Positions 1 to 8,881 of a stretch of 64,000 nt of DNA are shown piece by piece (positions within the stretch are counted from its first letter, which is position 1; each line of letters starts with the position of its first letter). The notes beneath the pieces are model-generated. The model made no database searches, had not been told where the DNA came from, and worked only from the letters and a program-made list of their open reading frames with translations. The position numbers and the translations under genes were made by a program. Origin of the DNA: Typha latifolia (lineage: Eukaryota; Streptophyta; Magnoliopsida; Poales; Typhaceae). The stretch covers positions 9,249,096 to 9,313,095 of the forward strand of contig CM034100.1 in the NCBI GenBank assembly GCA_019914945.1, in the 5' to 3' direction.

Positions 1-131
1 TCTAATGTTAGAGGAGGCCGTTCAAACTCTCACACCTACCCAGGTGAAGGAGTGAAGAGCGAAGGGTCTTTGCTTTCGATGGGATGAACGTTTCACCCTA
101 TGTTATCGGTGTTTCAAACTGATAGGGAGTC
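1..131 (+). pseudogene. Family-A copy A1: gag 3' end, cut by a solo LTR
   Basis: This stretch encodes the end of a Ty3/gypsy gag: a proline- and threonine-rich linker and a zinc-knuckle-like segment (a C-F-R-C...H-R-C pattern in sister copies, already mutated here). The reading continues at 1088 with the acidic stretch that follows gag in every other copy, so 132-1087 is an insertion. The match to 18364-18530 and 24950-25030 is close by eye. The copy is incomplete because the window starts inside it. Confidence 0.75.
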
Positions 132-202
132 TGATACACTTAGATAGGATCTTTTCTTATTGCATTAGGTGTTTATTTTCATTAAAATAAAATTCATGTA
201 GG

Positions 203-410
203 TCGCGTTCGAATGCAGGAGGGATCGCGTTTGAATGCCCTTGCGAAAGCCTGCATCAAGTTCACAAATACAGAAAATGCGTATTATGCATTCAAACGCG
301 GTCGGGCGAGTTCGAACGCCCGCGTTCGAATGGCTGCATCGCGTTCGCACATACAGAGAACATCTTTCGGTGCATTCGAACGTGATCGGGCACATTCGAA
401 TGCGATCGAC
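203..410 (+). repeat. U3 array of TTCGAA palindrome modules
   Basis: Two imperfect subrepeats of about 85-90 bp lie in tandem. Each has variants of the palindrome GCGTTCGAACGC at its edges and a core resembling CCTGCATC...GTTCGCA...TACAGAGAAC. Several palindromes have lost the central CG through C-to-T or G-to-A changes. The same modules occur in all family-A LTRs and, inverted, in family-B LTRs, always just upstream of the TATA position. Confidence 0.8.
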
Positions 411-465
411 GGGAATCCTCTAGAATTAGGGTTTTATATTATTTTAGGACTTGTTAGCTAGCCTC

Positions 466-474
466 TATATATAT
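466..474 (+). promoter_or_regulatory. LTR TATA box
   Basis: TATATATAT follows the conserved block GCTAGCCTC and precedes GTGGATGGCAGCC in every family-A LTR. Other copies have TATAAA at the same place (for example near 27472). This is the expected U3/R promoter position. The inference is positional only. Confidence 0.6.
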
Positions 475-964
475 GTGGATGGCAGCCAAATTAATTATGC
501 TATTAGATTATTGATTTCTTACCTTCTATCTTCTCTCGACTTTTCCCTCCTCCCTCTTCACCATCCTTCCACTTCTACCGTTGGCAAGGTTTCTCCTAAC
601 TTCTAATCTCCTTCGACTGTCGAGCCCCCCTCTTCTTTGGGATCTCAACCAGAGTCTTCCCTTTGTCTATATCCATTAATCACATCCACCATCCACCTTC
701 ATCTCCATGCTCATCCATATCCCAAACATCTACTCCACCCGTCACCACCACCATCACCTACGTTATTCTATATTTTCATTTCTGCTACATTTTGAATCTG
801 TGAAAGGCATAAATACAAAAGTTGTAGATCAGGAACTTACAGATCTAACCCAATTAGTTTCGTAATTTTCTGACTAATAAAGAATATTTGAAGAATATTG
901 TTCCACGGTCTGGCAGACTGGTTCCTAAAATACATCCAAATCTTCAAGGAATCGTTGCGTAGCC

Positions 965-1087
965 TATCTATAGTTTGAGAACCTATCAATTGGTATTAGA
1001 TCTTATCATTGGTATCAGAGCCTATCAATTAGTATCAAAGCTTATCAATTGGTATCAAAGCCTATCATTTGGTATTAGAGCCTATCA
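965..1087 (+). repeat. Tandem PBS-like units at the LTR 3' end
   Basis: About six units of 19-20 bp, each of the form TATCAATTGGTATCAGAGCY. A unit is the last bases of the LTR (TATCA) followed by the tRNA-iMet primer-binding site. The first unit is degenerate. The last TATCA abuts the right target-site duplication, so the array belongs to the LTR. Confidence 0.8.
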
Positions 1088-1795
1088 GAGTGTGATGCTC
1101 ATCGATAGTCTCGAGGAGGATGATGAGGTTGTTGCTGATGGAGAGTGTTTAGAGGAGGTCCATGAGGAGGCTTTGGAGGAGGGCACGGAGGATGATGAGG
1201 TTGTTGCACATCCTCATTGATTTCGGGAGTACACATACCTTTCTAGACGAGAGATTAGTGAGGAGATTGGGCTTGGATGCAGAGCCGACCGCAGGGTTTG
1301 ACGTTGCTTTTGGAGACGGCACGAAGCTTAAGATAAGGAGCTTGTGTCACCAGGTCGGTATATGGGTGCAAATACACGACATCATTGTGGACTTGTATCC
1401 GTTGGCGCTGCGAGGAGTGGACATTGTCCTAGGCACACAATGATTACAAAGCTTGCGACCCATCACTTTTGATTTTCGGAGCATGTGGATAAAATTTAAG
1501 CAAGGAAATAAAGATGATGGGACTACCATGTGTGAGTAATTTGACCTATCTTCTTTAGTTAGGACTAGGAGGAGACGAGCCTCAAATAAGTCGAGATATT
1601 ACCATCAAGTTGTCTAATTTATTAGACAAATTTGCTGGACTATTTGAGGAACCAAAGGAGTTGCCAACAAGGAGAACGACGGACTATCACATAGAGATTA
1701 TGCCCGGGGCTTCACCAACAAATGTGAGGCCATATCGGTATCCACATGTGCAAAAAGAAGTTATCTCCAAGATGGTAGCCGAGATGTTGGAGTAA
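1088..1795 (+). pseudogene. A1 aspartic protease and PR-RT linker (broken)
   Basis: This stretch continues gag into the acidic linker, then a retropepsin domain. The active-site region near 1205-1245 reads HILIDFGSTHTFL, where the family normally has D-S/T-G, so the catalytic triplet is altered to DFG. An internal deletion near 1200 removes about 75 bp of linker present in sister copies. The flap and second strand (about 1290-1440) are recognisable up to a stop at 1441. The segment 1610-1795 is the linker leading into RT, with the conserved YRYPHVQKE stretch, and ends at a stop. Plant Ty3/gypsy origin is certain; the copy is non-functional. Confidence 0.8.
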
Positions 1796-2430
1796 GGCCT
1801 CATTCAACCAAGTCATAGCTCTTACTCATCCCCCGTCCTATTGGTGCGAAAGGATGGGACAAGGCATTTTTGTGTCAATTATCGGCATTAACGCTATTAC
1901 TATCAAGTACTGATATCCTATTCCGGTTATAGAGGAGCTGTTGGATGAGCTTGCAGGGCGACCATATTAAGTAAGCTTGATTTGAGGGCCGGGTATCATC
2001 AAATTAGAGTTCACCCAGCGGATGTGTATAAGACTGCATTTCGAACTCCTGATGGGCATTACGAGTTCAGGTTAATGCCTTTTGGTCTCACCAATACTCC
2101 TGCTACGTTTTAAGGCCTCATGAATGATATATTTTGGCCTCTATTGCGAAGGTATGTTTTGGTATTCTTTGACAATATTTTGGTGTATAACAGGACTGAA
2201 TTGAAGAATTGGTGGCATTTGGAGAATGTGCTGAAATTGTTGAAGCAAAACTAGCTAAAGATCAAGAAGTCCAACTACCTATGGGTAGTACCACAATTGG
2301 AGTATTTAGGCCACAACATCTCAGTAGAAAGTGTAGCGGCGGATCCGCAAAAGATAGCATGTATGACCGCTTGGCCTATTCCTCACTACCAAAGGATTGG
2401 GAGGATTTTTGGAGCTAACTAGATATTGCC
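1796..2430 (+). pseudogene. A1 reverse transcriptase (first copy, broken)
   Basis: Ty3/gypsy RT in pieces and several frames. The IQPSHSSYSSP start, the [20 protein letters not shown] block near 1973-2035, the MPFGLTN block near 2077-2100 and the catalytic strand near 2167 can all be seen. The catalytic motif reads FFDNILVY instead of FFDDILVY, so the second aspartate is lost. Frameshifts and stops occur at about 1905, 1965, 2111 and 2255. Confidence 0.8.
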
Positions 2431-2955
2431 GGGTATGGCAAGATCGTTGGTCCTCTCACTTCTTCGTTGAAGAAGAACTCTTTTAGATGGACAGATGAAG
2501 CCACTATAGCCTTTGAAAAATTAAAAACAGCAATGACGACGGCACCCGTTCTAGCGCTACCGGACTTCACCAAAGAGTTCATTGTGGAATGTGATGCGTC
2601 GGGTGTTGGCATAGGAGCTGTACTATTGCAAAGAGGACGTCCCATTGCCTATCTTAGTAAGGCTTTATCTCAAAATTCTCAGCAATTATTAACTTATGGG
2701 AGAGAGATGTTGGCAATTTTGCATGCGGTGACAAAGTGGAGGCCATATTTGATCGATAGACGATTCATTATATGAACCAATCAAAAGAGCGTTCCATACT
2801 TTATGGGACAGCGTATACACACTCCGACATAGTAGAGATGGGTCATAAAATTGTTGGGACATTATTATAAAATAAAATCTAATACAAGAAGGGAACGAAA
2901 AATAGAGCGGCGGATGCACTATCATGCGAACCCGATACCACCGACCTTGCAACCT
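2431..2955 (+). pseudogene. A1 RNase H domain (broken)
   Basis: The RNase H segment starts around FRWTDEATIAFEKLKTAM and contains the metal-binding start ECDASGVGIGAVL near 2590-2625. The downstream motif SQQLLTYGREMLAILHAV is near 2680-2735. A stop at 2773 replaces an arginine codon, and a frameshift follows. The tail (2880-2955) is the KxGTENKAADALSR-like linker to integrase, degraded. Confidence 0.8.
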
Positions 2956-3640
2956 AATCTTCTCCTACCTTTCCCTTCTTTGATGAGCTGAGGTATGCAT
3001 GTACATCTGACCCAAATGTTTTCAGATTATTATAAGAGGTGATGGATGATCTGGAGCGCCATCCAGAGTTAGAGAATCGAGGCGGTTTGCTGCTAGACTG
3101 TGGATGCATTCGGGTGCCTACAAATGATGGATTGCAGTAGAAATTGTTGGAGCACTTCCACCAAACTCTAGAGGCTAGTCATGAGGTCGTCATGAGGCTT
3201 ATAGGAGGATATCTCAGAGTTACACGTGGCTAGGATTGAGGCGGGATGTGAGGAGTTTTGTCCGTGCTTGCGAAGGCAGTAAGCTTGACTTGAGGGCCAG
3301 GTATCATCAAATTAGAGTTCACTGGATGTGTATAAGACTATATTTCGAACACCTGATGTGGCATTACGTGTTCAGGGTGATGCCGTTTGGTCTCATCAAT
3401 GCTCCTGCTACGTTTCAAGGACTCATGATATATTTTGGCCTCTATTCGAAGGTATGTTTTAGTATTCTTTGACAATATTTTGGTGTATAACATGACTGAA
3501 TTCAAGAATTGGCGGCATTTGGAGGATGTGCTGAATTTGTTGAAGCAAAACCAGCTAAAGATCAAGAAGTCCAAGTGCCTATGGGTAGTACTACAAGTGA
3601 AGTATTTAGGCCACATCATCTCAGCAGAAAGTGTAGCGGC
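2956..3640 (+). pseudogene. A1 integrase N-terminus followed by a second, misplaced RT segment
   Basis: 2956-3275 corresponds to the start of integrase (the FLDELRYACTSDP stretch and the HHCC region). At about 3275 it jumps back into RT: 3278-3640 repeats the segment found at 1967-2345, including [27 protein letters not shown] and FFDNILVY. Gene order is therefore RT, RNase H, INT start, RT again, which no functional pol has. Template switching or unequal recombination between two copies is the likely cause. Both RT copies carry the same D-to-N catalytic change. Confidence 0.75.
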
Positions 3641-4126
3641 CTATTCTTCTCCTACTTTTCCTTTTCTTGATGAGTTGACGTATGCATGTACATCTGACCC
3701 AGATGTTTTGAGATTGTTACATGAGGTGATGAATGATCTAGATGCTACTGGACCGCAGATGCATTCGAGTGCCTGCAAATGATGGAATACGGCAGAAATG
3801 GAGCACTTCCACCAAACTCCAGAGGCTGGTCATGAGGGTGTCTTGAGGACTTATAGGAGGATATCATAGAGGGTATTCCGCTGGTATGTGGCCATTCAGT
3901 TATTTTTGTGGTCGTTGACAAGTTGAGCAAGTATGCACACTTTTCGACATTATTACATTCATTTTCAGCCAAGTGAGTGACTGAATTTTTTGTTAGAGAT
4001 GTTGCTCGGTTACATGGCATGCCATGCACGATTGTCTCGAATCGTGATCGTGTATTTATAAGTGACTTTTGGACGGAGTTTTTTAGATTGCAGGGGACTC
4101 GATTGAACTTCAATTCGGCCTACCAT
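3641..4126 (+). pseudogene. A1 integrase start and core (second copy, interrupted by B1)
   Basis: After the misplaced RT, the integrase start is read again (FLDELTYACTSDPDVLRLL at about 3660-3720). A deletion follows, then the catalytic core near 3860-4120 (IFVVVDKLSKYAH and an IVSNRDRVFISDFW-like block). The reading breaks at 4126 inside the block that normally precedes HPQTDGQTE and resumes at 8115, on the other side of element B1. Confidence 0.75.
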
Positions 4127-5191
4127 TGATATAATCTCTGCTCTGATACCAACTTGATACGATCTCCCCTTTAGGCCAAGGCTCGATCTATTTCGATTTT
4201 TAGATCTGGATAAGATCTGACACAGAACTTTGAAAATAGATCGTGAAAGTTTTAGTCGTTGGATCAAGTGAAATTTTGATATGTTGTATCCCTGGAAACA
4301 TGCTTTCAACACATCTAGTTTCAGGTAAATCGGACAGTGGGATCTCGAGATATCATCTGATTAGTGGACAAACATCATGAAGTCCATCATAGGATCCATG
4401 GATGGAGGCATGAGATCCTAGGTGATGATGGATAGTGGTGGACCGGTGTTAATGGGGTGACACTGGTGAATATGTGGAGGTGGAAGAGTTATGGGTGATG
4501 GTAGGGGTTAGGGCAAGGTGATAGATAGATTGGAAGAAGGGGGAGGGGTGGACCGCCCCTAAAGGAATAGGGTGAGTGGCCGGTTAAGGGGGGTTAGAAG
4601 CAACGTCGCCGGGGGATGAGAGAACGAGAGAGAATAAGATGAAAGAGACAAGGGCAAAACTCAATTCATTCAATAATAATTCCATGGTTGCCATCCACAC
4701 CTTTAGAGGCTAACCAATCATTCAAAAATGGCAATTATTAACCCTAAAATAGTAGATTTTCGCCGATCACGTTCGAACCCGCCCGATCACGTTCGAACGA
4801 ACATTTTGCGTTCTCTGTATTTGCGAACCTAATGCAGACGTTGACAAGCGCGTTTGAACACACTCCATCCGCGTTCGAACGTGGCGTTCAAGCCCGCCTG
4901 ATCGTGTTCGAACGAGCATTTCACGTTCTCTGTTTTTGCGAACCTAATGCAGTCATTCACAAGCGCGTTCAAACACACTCCATCCGCATTCGAATGCGAC
5001 ATTTCACATTCTCTGTTTTTGCGAACCTGATGCAGGCATTCACAAGCGCGTTCGAACGCACTCCATCCGCGTTCGAACGCGACATACGAAAAACTTATTT
5101 TTCTATGAAATAAATACTAAAACAAGAATAAAAGACACCCCTAAAGTGTATCCATGCTCGAGACGTCATCGATGAAGTCCGAATCGTATCA
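4127..5191 (-). repeat. B1 3' LTR
   Basis: On the minus strand it begins TGATACGATTCGG (at 5191) and ends GATTATATCA (at 4127). One extra 28-bp unit (4127-4154), containing GCTCTGATACCA on the + strand, lies at the end. TTCGAA palindromes lie at about 4768-5085. The 20-bp tandem GATCACGTTCGAAC units number two here (4764-4803), against four in the partner LTR. Confidence 0.85.
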
Positions 5192-6885
5192 ATCCACCAC
5201 GCTTCCATACACCTTGTCCTCAAGGTGACTCAAGTCAAACTTGATGTGTTCGGTGGGTCATCCTCAGTCGAACTTGGATACTTGTACTCCTACTAAGCCA
5301 AGGTGGGATTCGGGTCCGTCTACATTGAGTCCACTTGGTCTCGGGTGGTCAAACTAATTGACTCAATGTTAGTTCAGCTATAGAAATTTGGTGCATCCGA
5401 TTGCGCTCGAGAGGTCGAGTTAGATATAGTTGGGGGATCCTGCTTAGGTCCACGGAGTGACTCGAGTTAGTTTCAAACAGCCAAATTGATTGTTGATTGT
5501 GCTCATAATCGTTCTGCCTACTCCATGGATTAGGATTCAAGTCAAATGAGTCCTGGTATAAGCAAACTTGACTTAAGTCAAGTAGAGGGTGTTTGATCAG
5601 GTCCCTTATTTGACTTAATTGAGTCCCCAAGTCCAGAGATGACTCACACTTGACTTGACCCTTTGGCTCTTAGGTCTAACCCAGCTCATGTCTAGCAATT
5701 CAACCTGGTCAAGCCCAACCATGTAGCCATCTTGAAATCCCTAATATTTCTCCCATATTCCATCTCCATCAGCCGTTGCCATAGGAGTTGCCTTGGCACG
5801 TGGCAGCCATGGCTGAGCAGTGACCACCTCCAGTAATTGCTCTGGTAGGGTTTTCGGCGGTGTGGTGGCGGTCGACGACGATGGAAGGTCGAAATTGGCC
5901 CAAAAAATGAAATCAATAGGTCCTTCTTCTCTGTCGCATTGCAGCCATGGGAAGGAGCCTTCGACCATCTTGAATACGAAAATAGCTACCGGTGAGGTCC
6001 CTCTTGGGGTATTGGTGGTTGACTGCCGTGGAAGGCTAAGGTTGACAAAAATAAAATCTTCATCTCCTTCTTCATTTAGTCGCAGCCATGGCAGGAAGCT
6101 TTCGACCGTTTGGGTGAGAAAAGTAGCAGCCCATGAGGTCTTTACGGGGCTGTCAACGGCCGGTGCTGCTGTGGGTGGAAGATCGCGGCCTTCTCTTTCG
6201 AGTTGTAGCTCGATAGGGAGCTGCAACGTCATCTCCGGTGATGTCGCTGTCGTGGTCGACCGTCGATTGACCGAGGAGAATGGTGCAAGGTCGCTGGAGG
6301 CCATATGTGATTTCTTCCCAGTTCCCGACTCACCGTGGTTGCAAAGGGAGGCGGTCTAAGGCGGCCCAAGTGTTGGAACTTGTCGATTTGGATCATCTCC
6401 CTCACCACTGATGAGGATTCCTGATGAGGGATATCCAACGTCCATGCGTGGTCGTCCTCCATTCAATAGTAGTTCGCACGGTTGTCGACTCATTGAAGAA
6501 CTCCGTTCTAACATCGAAAGAACCTTTCCAACCGTCCAGCTCGTCGGAGGAAACTACTGCCTTGAAGCTAGACTCTTCATCGTTTCTGCAGGGATCGGGA
6601 AGGGTGCAGCCAGCCTTTCGTGGTTTGTCAGCCAGGTCCCCAATGCATGGGAAGATATGGAGGTTCCGAGGGCTGCTACGATGGTTGAGGATTCCATTGT
6701 AGCCGGTGGCGATTCATTGCGGCTAACCATGGGTTGGGGTGTAGAAGCTCCATCTTGCAAGATAGCCGAACTCTCCCCTATTTTTGTGGGAAACGGGGAG
6801 GCCGTGGAGGATGCTGGGTATGCTGGGTGGGCTCCCCATGTTGCCTTGCGATTGCCATGCTTGTTGAAGAAGGTTTCGGCCATGC
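5192..6885 (-). other. B1 interior: sequence of unknown origin with ORFs
   Basis: This stretch replaces the gag C-terminus, PR, RT, RNase H and INT that a complete element would have. Its 3' end (5192-5225 on +) is a polypurine-like tract when read on the minus strand. The longest sense ORF is 6304-5741 (187 codons), serine-, threonine- and proline-rich. It contains two related modules of about 45-50 residues, each with an F-x-PWL...DFIF...LP pattern, so it arose by internal duplication. A second sense ORF, 6889-6554 (111 codons), is in frame with the gag start but past in-frame stops. No domain was recognised. Captured host sequence or degenerate structural sequence are both possible. Confidence 0.5.
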
Positions 6886-7081
6886 CCATATTTCCCGCAT
6901 CATCTCTATCATCATCTGATTATTGATGGCCATCTGTTCGGGAAGAGACCCAAACATGGCTTGAATGATAGTCTTCCATATTCAAATTTGGTCGGGTGGT
7001 TCCGCGGGTGGAAGTCCCTACAACCGTTTCCCCCTTCTCTATTGGGAAAATCTCATCTTCCTTATCTCATCGTGTAGCCAT
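6886..7081 (-). pseudogene. B1 gag N-terminal remnant
   Basis: The ATG is at 7081-7079, about 45 bp inside the PBS, at the same place as the gag start of B2 (near 47470). The first residues (MATR, stop, DKEDEIFPIEKGETVVG) correspond to the B2 start. A +1 frame keeps the block [14 protein letters not shown] that B2 also has, so there is a frameshift. Similarity to B2 ends near 6885. Confidence 0.7.
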
Positions 7082-7126
7082 GGCTTTGGTTTTTTGTCAT
7101 AGGAAGCGCGTGTCTGAGGAACGGTG

Positions 7127-7138
7127 GCTCTGATACCA
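7127..7138 (-). promoter_or_regulatory. B1 primer-binding site (tRNA-iMet)
   Basis: GCTCTGATACCA on the + strand is TGGTATCAGAGC on the element strand, the standard plant tRNA-iMet primer-binding site. It lies 3 bp inside the 5' LTR. Confidence 0.85.
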
Positions 7139-7141
7139 GCT

Positions 7142-8114
7142 TGGTATGATCTCTACTCTTATACCAACTTGATACGATCTCTGGCTCGATACCAACTTGA
7201 TACAATCTCCCCTTTAGGCCAAGGCTTGATCTATTCTGATTTTTAGATCTGGACAGGATCTGACATGAAACTTTAAAAATACATCCCGAAAGATTCAGCC
7301 ATCGGATCGACATGAAATTTTGATATGTTGTAGCTCTGGAAAAGAGTTTTCCAACAGATCTAGTGGACAAACATCAGGGAGTCCATCTTATGATCTGTGG
7401 ATAGAGGCACGAGATCCTAGGTGATGATGGATAGTGTGGACCGGCTTTAATGGGGTGGCACTGGTGAATACGTGGAGGTGGAAGGGTTATGGGTAATGGT
7501 AGGGGTTAGGGCAAGGTGATAGATAGATTGGAAGAAGGGGGAGGAGTGGGCCACCCCTAAGGGACTAGTGTGAGTGGCTAGTCGAGGGGGTTAAAAGTGG
7601 TGTCGGCCGGGGGACGAGAGAACGAGAGAGAAGAAGGCGAAGGAGACAAAGGCAAAACTCAATTCATTCAATAATGATTCCATGGTTGCCACCCACACCT
7701 TTAGAGGCTAACCAATCAATTAAAAAATGGCAATTATTAACCCTAAAATGGTAGATTTACGTCGATCGCATTCGAACGCTCCCGATCGCGTTCGAACGCT
7801 CCCGATCGCGTTCGAACGCACCCGATCGCGTTCGAACGGACATTTTGTGTTCTCTGTATTTGAGAACGTAATGCAGGTGTTCACAAGTGCGTTCGAATGC
7901 ACTCCATCGGTGTTCGAACACACATTTCGCATTCTCTATTTTTCTGAATCTGATGCAGGCGTTCACAAGCTCGTTCAAACGCACTCCATCCGCATTCGAA
8001 CGCGACATATAGAAAACTTATTTTTTTATTAAAGAAATACTAAAACAAAAATAAAAGACACCCCTAAAGTGTATCCATGCTCGAGACATTATCGGTGAAG
8101 TCTGAATCGCATCA
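7142..8114 (-). repeat. B1 5' LTR
   Basis: On the minus strand it runs from TGATGCGATTC (8114) to ATCATACCA (7142). Two extra 28-bp PBS-like units occupy 7142-7169 and 7170-7197, one more than in the 3' LTR. U3 contains TTCGAA modules at 7763-8010, starting with a tidy four-unit 20-bp array at 7763-7842. Confidence 0.85.
7763..7842. repeat. Four 20-bp tandem units with GCGTTCGAACGC
   Basis: Four consecutive 20-bp units of the form CGATCGCGTTCGAACGCTCC begin at 7763, 7783, 7803 and 7823. Each centres on the 12-bp palindrome GCGTTCGAACGC or a one-base variant. The partner LTR has only two such units (4764-4803). Confidence 0.85.
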
Positions 8115-8862
8115 ACCATGCATAGACAGACGGCCAAACCGAAGTGATCAATCGAGGCATTGAGCAGTACTTGAGGTGTTTTGTTGGAGATATGCCGAGA
8201 CGATGGTTGGAGTTCTTACCGTGGGTGGAGTGGTCTTACAACACCACCTACAATAGCAGCAATGGCATGACTCCATTTAAGGTGGTGTATAGATGCACAG
8301 CTCCGACAGTACGTGCTTATGATCATAAAACTTTGTTGGATAGAGACGCCACATTGAGGAGGTTGCGTGCCCATCAAAAACTTGCTCAAAACCGCATGAA
8401 GCAAGTTTATGATCACAGTCATAGGGAGCAGGAGTTCGACATCGACAGTTAGGTGTTTGTGAGGGTGCAACCGTATCAACATGTGACTTTGTGCCCGATG
8501 CGAAACCAGAAGTTAGCACATCGCTACTTCGGTCTGTTTCGAGTGTTAGAGCATATTAGTCCAGTTGCATATCGTTTAGAGCTGCCGGAGGGGTCAAGAG
8601 TGCATCTTGTCTTCCATGTTTTATTACTGAGAGAGCGGATTGAAGATCATGAGGTCGTTGGATCAGTTCTACCGGAGCCATTGGAGGAGACAGAGATCAT
8701 AAAGCCAGTTCATGTACTTGCTAGGCGCCAACGACGACATGATACTAGATTAGAGATAGAGATTCTAGTCGAGTGGCTTGGCCAGCCATCCAATGAGGCG
8801 ACATGGGAGTTGGAGACTAATATTTTGGAGCATTTCCCTGACTTTTCACCTTGAAGACAAGG
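8115..8862 (+). pseudogene. A1 integrase C-terminus and chromodomain-like end
   Basis: Resumes the A1 pol after B1. 8140-8451 is the end of the integrase core and the linker (VINRGIEQYLRCF, WLEFLPWVEWSYNT, YDHSHREQEFD). An in-frame stop at 8452 is followed by an ORF at 8453-8854 with the integrase C-terminal SH3-like region (GLFRVLEHISPVAYRLELP). It ends in a chromodomain-like stretch with ILVEWLGQPSNEATWELE near 8763-8820. This end is typical of plant chromoviruses. One stop plus the upstream damage make it non-functional. Confidence 0.8.
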
Positions 8863-8881
8863 TGGGGGAAGCGTGGTGGGC
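8863..8881 (+). promoter_or_regulatory. A1 polypurine tract
   Basis: A purine-rich stretch (GGGGGAAGCG followed by TGGTGGGC) directly abuts the LTR start TGATAC. The same tract precedes the 3' LTR of A-full at 21563-21586. It is the expected plus-strand primer. Confidence 0.7.

Larger units (their letters stand above)
132..1087 (+). mobile_element. Solo LTR of family A inserted in gag/PR of A1
   Basis: The element starts TGATACACTTAG and ends TATCA, a 5-bp inverted terminal repeat (TGATA/TATCA). It is flanked by GAGTC (127-131) and GAGTG (1088-1092), a 5-bp target-site duplication with one difference. The interrupted gag/PR sequence reads straight across it. U3 (about 203-410) carries the TTCGAA palindrome modules, and a TATA box lies at 466-474. 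The 3' end holds about six tandem primer-binding-site-like units (965-1087) that lie inside the TSD-bounded unit. No internal region is present, so it is a solo LTR. Confidence 0.85.
4127..8114 (-). mobile_element. Non-autonomous LTR retrotransposon B1
   Basis: A complete 3988-bp insertion on the minus strand. It is bounded by the perfect target-site duplication ACCAT (4122-4126 and 8115-8119) inside the A1 integrase. 3' LTR 4127-5191, polypurine-like tract just right of 5191, internal 5192-7141, PBS complement GCTCTGATACCA at 7127-7138, 5' LTR 7142-8114. The only recognisable protein gene is a gag N-terminus (7081 down to about 6885); the rest of the interior (about 1.7 kb) matches no retrotransposon domain. 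It must have been mobilised in trans, most likely by relatives of B2 (45227-48385), whose LTR and gag start match. The LTR ends carry tandem 28-bp PBS units. Confidence 0.85.

Noticed and set aside
203..410. A CRISPR-like array of short repeats
   Set aside because: The modules are imperfect, lie in LTR U3 regions on both strands, lack uniform spacers and cas genes, and the window is plant nuclear DNA.
5820..6359. A + strand ORF of 179 codons (and another at 6411-6926) as protein-coding genes
   Set aside because: They are antisense to element B1, have no start context or domain, and overlap the sense ORFs; both strands are open because the sequence is GC-rich and internally repeated.
7763..7842. 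TTCGAA palindromes as Pol III B boxes or heat-shock elements
   Set aside because: The B box needs GTTCGANNC and the ninth base here is G; heat-shock elements need TTC and GAA separated by two bases, whereas here they abut. No A box or Pol III terminator was seen nearby.
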